A stretch of 64,000 nt of DNA, taken from positions 24,842,518-24,906,517 of the forward strand of contig JABAKD010000002.1 of the NCBI GenBank assembly GCA_012845835.1, written 5' to 3'. Under the pieces are notes generated by a model. It saw only the letters and a program-made list of their open reading frames with translations. It had not been told where the DNA came from and searched no databases. Shown piece by piece: positions 47,549 through 59,500 of this stretch (positions are counted from its first letter, which is position 1; each line of letters begins with the position of its first letter). The stretch is from Undaria pinnatifida (Eukaryota > Sar > Phaeophyceae > Laminariales > Alariaceae). A program made the position numbers and the translations under genes.

Positions 47549-50500
47549 TTACTCCGACACCGTCCGGTTGAGGCTGTCGACGACGCTCGGAGGGAGCAGC
47601 CCCAGCGACTCTGCAATCGCGATTTCCATTATTCGAGGGGACGGGTGGGGTGGGGCGGGGGGTAGGGCGGGCAAGCATTGCGTGGGCATGGGGGAGGGGC
47701 TCAGAGTCAGAGTCAGAATCTATTCGAAGGGTAAGCAGACAGACAGACGGGCACATTCGCGCACGTAACTGTCCTCCCACAGCTGGGCGGGTAAAAAAAA
47801 AATAACGGCATCACCACTACCACCACCACAAAGAACAAAAACAGCGCAAGCACCCGAATTCAAACACAGCTTGGAAGGAAAAAAAACAAGCTCACGATCA
47901 CCACAGCCACCACTCACCACCACCACCAACGACAGTACAAGAGCCGAAATACACCCACAATTGGGAAGGAAAAAAGCACGACGACCACCACGACCACCAC
48001 AACCACCATTACCACCACCAGCATCATCAACAAAACCACCATTCACCACCACACCACCACCACCATATTCACCACCACCACACGCACCGACGTCCGCCCA
48101 CAGCTTCGAGTTCCCTCGAATCATGGCGGCTGTTCGCTCGAAAAGCGACGGGAAGGCAACCCCGCCCGCAAGAACCAGCGTGCAGTTGTTGCCGCATGCC
48201 ACGTGAAGAATCTCTCGCCTGGGCCCAACCGGGCACACCAGCCGGGGGAGTGGAGGAGATATGGAACAGGGGGAGGGGGAAAGGTCAATGACTGCTATTA
48301 CGCTAATAAATGAGATGGCAGATATCGTAGAATATGATATCATGCCTGAAACGTGGCATATCAGCTATCCCTGATGTTTTGTGTCAACTTCGAGGAAAAA
48401 TGTGACAGCTACTGGCTTGGTTTGCGCCCGTTTAGCGGGCCGGATTAGTCGAGGGATGTGTTAATCGCGCACAACGACCCCCTCGGACATGACCACTACA
48501 TTCGGCGAATATCTGTAGCTGTACGGTGCGTTCGCCATTTGCTGACGATAGGCTAGAGCACCCCGTACGTTCTGTAACCTTTTATGTAGTGACAACCACA
48601 ACCTCGCCAGAGGACACAGCTTCAAAACATACTTCCAGCGAAACGACGATTTCATCACAACGACAACCTTGTTTTAAGGTAGACTTCGTCTTAAGGATGA
48701 TTTTGTCATCAGAAAGACACCAGAAAGACTACTTCGTCAAAGGGACGGCTTCATCGTCAGAAGGGCGACTTCGCCAGCAGAGGGAGTATTTCGTCAGAAG
48801 GACCATTTCGTCGGAAGGACGACTTTCCACAAAGACGATTTCGTCAGAATCGCGATTCGGTCGGAAGAAGGGTTTCGAAAGAAGAACGTTTTCTTCACAA
48901 AGAGATTTCGTCGAAAGCACGATTTCGTCACAGGGGAGATTTCGTCAAAAAGACATTTCGTCAGAAGGAAGGCTTCCATCAGGAAGACGATTTCGTAATA
49001 AAGAGCGATTTCGTCATCATAAAGAGCGACTTCGTTATCATAAAGAGCGATTTCGTTATCATGAAGAGCGATTTCGTCATCATAAAGAGCGATTTCGCCA
49101 TCATACATAGCGATTTCGTCATTATAAAGAAATATTTCGTTAGGATAACGATGTTATCAAACAGCCGCTATCGCCTCAAGGACGGGTCAAAAGGGAGGTA
49201 TCATAGAAAGGACGATTTCGCTAGAAGCACGATTTTGTCAGAAGGGTGATTTCGTTATCAGAAAGACGATTACGATTTCGTCAAAAGGAACTTTTTGTCT
49301 GAACATACGTTTGTCTTTGCTAGAAGGACGATTTCGTCTCAAGAAGGACGGGTGATTTCGTCAGAAGGCCGTTTACTTCAGAAGGGCGATCTTTCAAAAG
49401 AACGATTGCACCAGAAATACGATTTAGTATAATCCCATCGAACCTGTAAACCCATTTTGGGTGACACGTTACTTGGGAACTAGCATCGGGAGAGCTTTTG
49501 GGGCTCCAAGGCTTAAGGACGATTTCATCAGGAGGACAATTTCGTCATCAAGAGGACAATTTCGTCAAAAGAAAGACGAGTTCGTGAGAAGGACGACTGG
49601 ACGACAAGGGTGACTTTGTGAGAAGGGCAATTTCGTGAGAAACGGGGATGTCTGGAGTACAGAGGGGTAGCTCCCAAGTCCGTCTATGCTTACTAGAGAG
49701 GGTTGTACCTGGTTCTCTTGAGCGCTTGGACGAGGCGGGGGAAGTCCTCCCTAGTCGTAGACTCGTGCCCGAGCTGGCCTTTGTGGCCAGCGCCGAACGA
49801 CCACACCTGAAGGGGGTTAAAGGACACCGGAGGGAGGACCAGACCATGGCAAACGCGGGTGGGAAGGGAAGCGGGTAGGGGGGGTGGGAGGGAGGGAGGG
49901 AAGGAACGACGGAGGGAGGGAGGGACAAGGAATTGAGGGAAAGAAGGAGGGAGGGAGGAAGGGAGGCTGGGAAAAACAAACAAACGCTACTTCCGGCAAA
50001 AACCACCGCCTCAAACCCCAGGATTCACCTCCTCCCGCCCTCTTTCGCAACTTCTTCTCTAGGGCCGGCCTTTCTTTCTGAACACAAGACACTTCCTTCC
50101 CCTCCCCGCACCATCCCACCCTCCCCCCCCAACCCAGCAAAACCCAACCCAACCCAACCCAACCCACCCCCACCCCCACCCACCTCCCCGCTTTCTGACA
50201 CAGCAACCGAGTGCTCCCCGCCGCAAGCGATCTGCCGGATCTTGAGGTGCTGCAGCTTCTCTATGAGGCAGAAGTCCGCTTGGAAGGGGTGACCTCTCTC
50301 GTTTTGCGGGAACCCTTGGGGGCTGCCGAGGCCGAGCTGTCCCTGGTAGTTACGCCCGCACACGTACAGCTGCCCGTCCATCGTCAGAGCCGCGCTGTGT
50401 CCCCACCCCGCCACCACCTTCACGATGTTCTGCTCGTCCGGTTCCGGCCGACAACGGTGGGTGGGTGAGTGCACCAACAAGTCAACAACAAATCATCAAT

Positions 50501-53500
50501 GACAAAAAAAATGGATTACTCGTAGGGGTAGTGAATCGATGTTACAATTAAACGAATAGACCAACGGCAATATATTCAACGAATTAAAACATACAACAAT
50601 CAATCAACCAATCACTGCATGCCACAGGTTGTACAGCAGCAGAGTACGCGTTCGAAAAAGGGTTTGTTTACGACTGCCAAGCATTTTTACAAAAATATTC
50701 TAAATATGTCAGCTGTGAGTTCCACGAATTTAGGGTTGAAAGTCATCTTTGCAAGCAAGCTGCGTGATACAACGGCCCGTCGTTTCTAGGCAGTAAGTTG
50801 TCATGATTCATCATCGTTAATGGCACACTAAAATATATACAGCAGTAGTAGTAAAACCTAATCAATAGTAATAATGAACATCAAACCTGCAAATAAACAT
50901 GAAAATGACATATAAATAATGCACAGCGGCCGGGTTAGATAGATTACACAGCAGGGGGGGGAGAGGTCAGGGCCCCGGATGGACCGCCCTTCGCTACTGT
51001 ACGTAAAAAAATGTTGTCAGTATTTCAGAACTCCTCCCTCAAGCCATTTCTTATGCAGTCGGATTCCGCCAGTCGAAAACGGCCATTTTCGACTGGACTT
51101 TGTTTCGACTGGATTCTTCTGGTCCTTCTTCTTATCGTCAGTCGAGTCGATTTTATAGTTTTTGTGCTCTCCCTAGAGGCGGTTGGTGTGAGGGAGTACT
51201 GCTGTACAGCAGTCGAAATCGGTTGGCAGCTTTGTGCTTCGCGCTTTCTCCGCGAGCAACGGCTCGGCGAACCCTCGTCCCAGCGAGTTGGTGGCTTTGG
51301 GTTTAGCTGAAAGCCGCCAAAGCTACGTTCGTGGAGTTGCACTCAGCCGAGAGCCGCCAAAGCGACAGCAGCCGCAGCCGTTGTTGTCGGCATGGGATCG
51401 AGACCGCGCGCTGCTGCCGTCGTGTAATACACGCTGCTGGCGAGCAAAACTGGAATGCGCCACGCTGACTTGCTGCGAGAAGCAGCAGCTGGGATAGCCA
51501 AGCCAGCGTCAGCGCCTAGTATGATACTGCAGTGTGGTACTTGGTATGGGTGTGTGGCCGTGTGGCCGTGTGGGTGTGTGTTTGGTGGTGGGATGAGCGA
51601 TGCGATCGGTTCAAAAGAAAGGCCGTTTTCGACTGATAAATCCGAATGCATAAGAAATGGCCTCACAGTTGACGTATGAAATTTAATTTTTGAAAGATTT
51701 TACAGAAACTCCTCCCCCCGCAAAATAAAGTGCGTTTCTTCTCACCATTCCCACGAGAGACTCGACAAGCTGAGGGTTGGGGAGGAAGTAAGCGCCCTCC
51801 ATGTTCCGCGGCACGGTGAACGAGTTGCCTATGCCCAGCTGAGCCACTCGGTTGTGGCCCCACGCGTACACTTGACCCTGCCGCCGCCGCCAGCGACAAC
51901 ATTAGCAGCGGAGAGGCACAAACGGCGCGAAGGGCATCGCATTATCGTATTACAGCTTGCATAGACCATTAGGTTACAGATCACAAATATACAAAAACGC
52001 ATCACTCAAACTATATCACAGATACGAGTAGCATTAAAAATATCACGGATCACATGTCTGGGACACGTAAGAAGCGGCTATGAATCGACATCCCAGAACA
52101 AGATCCCACAGATCAACATATCAACTCTAGGCCGGAGATGTAGGTTTCAGATCTAGGTCTCAGATCAAGATCCCAGATCTAGGCCCCAGATCACGGATCA
52201 AGATTCCAGCTCAGTAGCACAGACCAACATCACAGATCAAGATCCTAGATCGAAATCACAGATCAAGATAACACATCAAGATAACAGATCAAGATCACCG
52301 ATCAAGATCACCGATCAAGATCACCGATCAAGATCACCGATCAAGATCACCGATCAAGATCACCCATCAAGTAACAGATCACAGATCAAGATCACAGATC
52401 AAGCACAGATCAAGATCACAGATCAAGATCACAGATCAAGATCACAGATCAAGATCACAGATCAAGATCAAAGATCAAGATCACAGATCAAGATCACAGA
52501 TCAATATCACAGATCAAGATCACAGATCAAGATCACAGATCAAGATCACAGATCAAGATCACAGATCAAGATCACAGATCAAGATCACAGATCAAGATCA
52601 CAAATCAAGATCAAGATCATAGATCAAGATCATATAGATCAAGATGATAGATCAAGATGATAGATCAAGATCATAGATCAATATCACAGATCAATATCAC
52701 AGATCAATATCACAGATCAAGATTATAGATCAAGATCACAGATCAATATCATACAATAATATGATAGATCCAGATCATAGACCATGCTCATAATCATAGA
52801 TCACTATCACAGATCATTATAATAGATCAACATTATAGATCAAGATCACCGATCAAGATAACACATCAAGATTATAGATCAAGATCATAGATCAAGAGCA
52901 TAGATCAAGACCACAGACCAAGACCACATATGAAGATCACAGATGATCAACATCACATAAGAAGATCACAGATGGTCAAGATCACAGATCAAGTTCACAT
53001 ATCACGATTACCGATCACGATCACAGATCACAGATCAAGATCACAGATTAAGACCACAGATCAAGATCACACATCAAGATTACAGATCAGCATCACAGAT
53101 TAGGATCACAGATCAGGATTAAAGATCAGGATCAAAGATCAGGATCATACATCAAGATCAAAGATCACGATCACAGGTCAAGATCACAGATAGAAGACCA
53201 TAGATTAAGATCACAGGTTAAGGTCACATACCAAACATCACAGATCAAGATCGCACATCAAGATCACAGATGAAGATCACAGATACCAGCCAGTCCGTGA
53301 CATACAAACGACCCGCCTGGCTACTCCCCTAGCCGTGGCAACGACAACAACACAACACACAACACCAGGATCCTCACAACATCACCTCTACCAACACACC
53401 CATCAACACCACAAACCAAAGGTCCGTCGATCGACAACATGCAGCAGAACCCCCCTCCCCCTCCCTTCGCACGCACCTGACAAGTGAGCGCCATGGTGTG

Positions 53501-56500
53501 GTACCCGCCGGGTCCGACGCTGATCTGCCTCACGAGCGCCTCACTTCCCCCCGAAAAAGTCAGAATCAGTCGCGGCTCCAGCACATCCTCCTTATCCCCG
53601 TGGCCCGTGTACTCGTGCTTCCCGAAGGCGTAGACGGTACCCTGCCTCGTCAACACGCATGAGTGCACCGACCCCGCGTAGACCTCCTTGACTTTGCTGT
53701 GCAGCCCTTCCACCCTGGAAAAAGTCCACGCATGGGACTAATTCAGATCCCTATATTCATGATATAACGCCATTCGGGACAGACAGATCCCTGATCTACA
53801 TGATCTGCATGGTCTATAGATCATGTTGTCGGGTGGGAGCCGATTGATCTGCATGCTATAAGTAGCACACATATCCCGCGCCGGATCTATAACCGCACAG
53901 ATCCTGCGCAACATACATTACACATACATATATATCACATCTACAGAATTAGGATCTAAATGGTCTAGATCATGATCTGTCGTACGCGTGATTACTTCAT
54001 CCCACCGCCTCCCCGAGGGTTATTCGGGGGGTACAGGGTAGGGTGAGGCTTACGGGGAGGGGTTGGGGTTGGGGTCGAGGCGGGGTGGGGGGGGGCAAGA
54101 GCGGGGGGGGGTGGCTGGAGGGGGTGGCTGGGGGGGGAGGGATTAAAAGTAACACTGTCCAAGCCGGCAGAAAACAAAAGACAAGATACTGTAGCTCTCG
54201 CTAGGAGCTCGGGCTGGTGGATACTTGTAGCTGTTATCAACCCAACCCCAACCAACCCAACCCAACAAAATTGCTATCTCCACCCCCTCCCAACTATCTT
54301 CTCCATCCCCCTTCCATCCCACGCCAACAGTATTCGATAAATTTGTTCAGCGTCCCTATCCACCCACCTGGAAGGCGTGTGTCGATCTTCAACGTCCCCT
54401 AGCCCCAGCCGGCCGTTTTCCCCGGCACCCCAAGTGTAGAGCTCCCCCGACGCCGTCACCGCCGCTGTGTATGCGAACCCGCACGCTACCTGCGCGCCCG
54501 CATATAGCAAGCGCAGAAACAGAACGATATCGTATAGGAAATAAACGTGTTTCGCGTCAGAGTAATCGGCGCCTGTAATAAACGATGCATGCGCCAATCA
54601 ACACCGCACAGAAACAGAAATACCCACCCACCCGCATCCCATCGCGCCACACCACACCACGCTCCACCGCGCCGCACCGCACCACACCGCACCGAACAAC
54701 CGTGTACCGCATCGCATCACACTGCACTGCACCGCTCCGCGCCGCGCTGCACTACACCGCACCGTACATCACCGTACTGCGCCACACCGCACCGAACAGC
54801 ATCGACGCGCATCGCACCGTACTGCCGAGGGTCAAAACGAACCTGAACGCAGGGGATTCCCTCGAGCGCCTCGATCCTCTTGGGAGAATCCGCCGGCTCT
54901 CTGTTGCCGTGCCCGAGCCGGCCGAAGCCGCCCCTGCCCCACGTGAAGATCTCGCCGCAGTCCGTCAACACCGCCGCGTGTTGCCCCCCGCAGCATACCT
55001 AAACAGCGCAGTCGCAGGCATACGTGGTGACACTGTTTGCTATGCGGGTGGTCTAGTTGGTACAAGTTATTAATAGTCGTATTATGCAGAGGAGTAGTAG
55101 CAGGAGCAGTAGCGAGTTGTAATGTAGTAGTACAACTATATCATCAGCAGCACAAGGCGGGGGCAACATTAAATATGTCTCTTCGATCTAGCCGGCGGGA
55201 AAAAAAAAGAATGCTCACCGAAGACCTCCGTCCCATTCTAGCCTCTGATCTTAAAAAAATCAGAGCAGTGTAAGCAAAAGCGCAACCGCTCCGATCCTCA
55301 CCTCCCCGCCCCCGCCTTCTGTGATAACATAGGTAGCGCAACAACTCAACATCACAGTTACGTTTTGGGTTTCGCACGGTATTGGAAGGCGATTTCCTTG
55401 CATACGAAACGGCAAGCGCAGGCAGCGTGGGCATGTGCGAAAAAGACAAATTAACTGATGAACTCTGTTTTCACTCTACCCAAACCTCTACTGCGCGCCA
55501 CCTACTGCATGCCCTACATCTGCACCCCCCCCCCCCCCCCCGCGCCTCCAGCCCACCCCACCTGCTGCACCGAGAGCCCTAGTAAGCCCTGCACCACCAC
55601 GGGAGACACATCCTGCATTCCGTCCACCCCGTCTCCACCCTCGTGGGGGGGTCCATCATCGACCACCCCCATGGAGAACACCACGCGCCGAGGGTCTGCA
55701 AGAGCCTGGAAGGCTTCGTAGAGCCCGCCGTGGGTCCACGTCAGCTCCTCGTAGCGCCCCGCGTTGACCCGCCACTTTGTTGTCCCGTCGGCGCCGACAC
55801 AGCCGCTGCCGCCGCCGCTACCACCACCACCACCACCACCACCACCACCACCACCACTGCTGCTACTGCCGCCGCTACCGCTGTAGCTACCGCTGCTGTT
55901 TCCAAGGTTGCTGCTACCGCTGCTGCTGCTGCTGCTGCTGCTTTGCTCTCCTTCTCCTCCTGCGGCGGTGCCTTTTTACATTTTGGTTGGTTGACCAAGT
56001 CAAGGGCAGGGCGGGAGACGGATGCGTACGGAACTTCTGTTACAATTGTGCTTCCATCATACGTATCGCAACAAGATTAAAAAAACACACCAGCTGCGAG
56101 ATCGAACATTTCGTCGAAACTCATATCTGCAAGCTGGGCGTGTTTCCCCGATCGCGCGTATTACTCGGTGTGTGTCCTCATTAAGATGTATTGCATCATA
56201 CCTGGTACCGCTCAGTCCGACAAAGTAAAGACCGTTTGGTCAACTACAGTAGTATGAGTACTCAAACGACCCCTACGTGTCCGGGCAGAGCGCTGTTCAC
56301 AAAATGACATTCTTTACGGGACCTTTTTCGTGGTTGAGCCAGTCAGAAGACGGGGCGGGACAAGCGTGAGCGCGTTGCTAGTCTTTTAAGAACTGATTTT
56401 TTCCATTAAAATTGTAAAAGCATCATACCCGATACCATATAAATAGCACTTTGTACGTATCGGTCATCAATAGTTGTTGAACCAGTCAAGGGGGTGCTTC

Positions 56501-59500
56501 AGGCTGGTTCAAGTAAAAACGACCAAATTCTCTCCCCCACGGATAACGCTTGCAGTATCTAGTCAAAGAGTGAATTTTTGGCATCACAGTGACCCCCATG
56601 ACTAGAGGAAGAGGGTGACATGGCCAAAAAAAAAGACCGGCCTCGGGCTGTCTCTACGAGCGAAAAACGTCCAATGACATATTTTCAATAATATCCAGGC
56701 TTTTTCCCAGCGGGGGCGAAAAAAAAAAATGCGCCGCGTTTTGCACGATCCCGTTGGACGTACTCCAAGGAATGTCTGTAGGACTTTTCGCGCAAAAAAT
56801 CGAAGATCTGACTTGCCTGTGTTCAACATTAAACATAATCTAGCGAAAAAACTGGATCCAACACTAAAAACAAGTCATTTAAAGGAAATAACGTATCTTA
56901 CTCTTTTTTACGCACAAAAGTCCAAATGTCCACGCCGTTTTTGAGAGATAGACCCTGAAATTTTGCACATGTGTTTTACATGCCTATTCCGAGGCCTGAC
57001 TCGATTTTTTTTGTTTTTTCGCCGAAAAAAAATGGGCTAAGGTGGTCCACATTTCCGGAAAAATCTTAACTGAAGAAAAACAGGCGAAAAAAACAAAAAA
57101 AAAAACATCGGGTGAGGTCTTCGCAAGGGCACATAAAAGACTCGTGCAAAAATTCACGGTCTGAATCGAAAAACGGCGTGGGCATTCGCCGTGGAATAAA
57201 TTTGTTTTGTTTTTACGTGGAACCAGCCTGCAGGAACAACAGCTTGTGCGTGCGCTTCTACTTGTTTTTCCATTGTACTTAGTACCTGGTAATCATTAAC
57301 GGTACATGATTGCGGACAGACATGAGTACACATCACAGCGTACGTCACGATCGTGGAAGAACTTGGAGCAAATCATTTAGGCCGCGATGCTGTTTTCCAG
57401 TATTAGCCGCTGCTTGAGGCGCGGCGGCGGTACGAACCTCGTTCACTTGCACGCAGACGATGGTCTAAGGGTGGATAGGCAATATCGTAGGCACATCCTA
57501 CTCCTCTCCCCATCCCTTCCCCTTCCCTGACAAAAAATCACCGCGCTACCGCAAAAAAAAAACGCTTCTACACAGATGCCACGGCAGCAGCGACCGCCAC
57601 CGTCGCAGCGGCAGCGGTTGACGAACAGGAGAAGGAATAAGAGGAACAAAAGGTAAATAAGGCGGCAATATAAATCAGAGGGAAAATCCATAGCCCCGGA
57701 ACGCAAAACAAAAAACGCAACAAAACATCAAAACTCTAAGCAACCAAAATCGGAGGAAAAGGCCACAATCCCAGGAGAAACCAAGACAAAACGACCCCCC
57801 CCCCCCCCCCCCTGAAACCCCACCCACCATCAGCGGCGACGATGGCCGCGGCGACAGCGGCCGGTCTTCGCCCTTCCCACTCCCTCCGCACAGACGACAA
57901 CAGCCGAGAGATACCCCTCTCCAGCGCCGCCCCCGTACCCCCCCTCCCTCCGCCCGCCCCCGCCCCCTCCCCCGCTCCTGCTCCCGCCCCCGTCCCACCA
58001 CCCGTCACCGCCGCCATCGCCGCCGCTGCCTCCGCTTCTCTCCGCTCCCTCCTCGCTGTTTCTGCATCCAGCACGATCACGTCGTCCCACCCTTCATCGC
58101 CAGCCCCCCCTCCCGCGCCGCCCGGGGCGGCCGCGCCTACACCCGCCGTGGCACCTCCTACACCATTCGCAGCACCCCCCGCTACACCACCCGCTGCACC
58201 CCCCCCTATACCGCTCGCAGCGCCCGCTCCGGCACCGCCCACAGCGCCCCCACCTACACCGTCCGCAGCGGTCCCTATACCACCGACGGCACACCCCATT
58301 ACACCGCCTGAGGCCGCGCGCGCGCCTGACGCTGCGCCCACGGCGGCAGCGCCTGCTGCTGCACCAGCGCCTGGGGTTGAGCCTGCTGCTGCCTCTGAAG
58401 CCGAGCCTGCGGCTGCGGCTGCGGAGACGCCCGGCGTGGCACCGGCGGCGGCGTTGGCGGCCGTCAGTTTGGCCACGGAGGCGGCAGTGGACGCTTCGAT
58501 CGCGGCTGCGGCAGCCGCGAAGGTACCGGGCGCCGCACCCACCATAGCCGTCGTGGTGGCGGCAGCAGAGGCGGTGGCCGTCGAGGAGGGCGACAAGGTA
58601 GTGGAGGAAGAGGACGTGGAGGAGGAAGCAGAGGATGAGGCGGAAGAGGAGGAGGAAGAGGGGGGTGGGGGAGGGTCTATCGCGGCGGGGACGGAACGCG
58701 ACGACTTCTGCCTGCGCGCCTTGGTGACCGCCGCCGCGGTGGTGAGGCGGGGGGTCGGCGGGTGGGGGCGGACGACATCGTCGTCGCCGCGGGAAGCGAT
58801 GTGCATCTTCAGAACGTCCAGAGTTTTGGACAGCTGCTCTCCGAACTGTAGTAAAAAAAAAGGGAGCAGAGGATGGGTAGGTGAGTGGGTGGTTGGGTGT
58901 TTGGGTGGGTCGGTAGGGGGGTGCTGAACAACGAAACCCTAATGTCCCTCACCATTTGGTTAGGAGGTACAAAATAATGCATTACCAATATCTAAGATGA
59001 AACTCTAACTTATTTATTCCTCAACAGAACCAACCTTGACATTGTTAAATGTATCTACTTATCAACAGAGCCAACCTCACGCTTGCAAAATTCAATAATA
59101 AGTAACATTATGAATGGTGTCCCAAAACATCTGCCTCTTACTGCCTAGTACGTATACATGAAATATAGCCGTGAAACGGATGAACTAATCCTTTTGTATT
59201 TCCGTTTCGTACACAGGTACTTCAATCAAGATCATGGAAAAACAACTACACAAAAAATAAGCAATGCACTTGTACATTTAGCCGGTATTGGTTCCTTGCT
59301 TCAACCTTCGTTGTGTGCGGAATCAAGGCTTTGAGCTCAGCCTTTTGTGATATAGTACCGTCCGGTAGTGACTGAGGGGAACCAGGGAGCCTGAGCGACA
59401 TGTTATTCCTAAGCTGTTCACGTGCTGAAAAACTGGAAGACTTCCTTCATCTGCGGCATCCATACAGGTGAACATTTGGAGATGAAGGATTTTATTAAAC

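Noticed and set aside
47720..48343. 207-codon minus frame rich in Gly/Val
   Set aside because: Only the part 48088-48218 is exon; the remainder is the (CCA)n intron read in another frame.
57842..58927. 361-codon Pro/Ala-rich plus-strand frame
   Set aside because: It is the antisense shadow of the RCC1 gene's 1-kb exon, whose frame fits flanking exons in phase.
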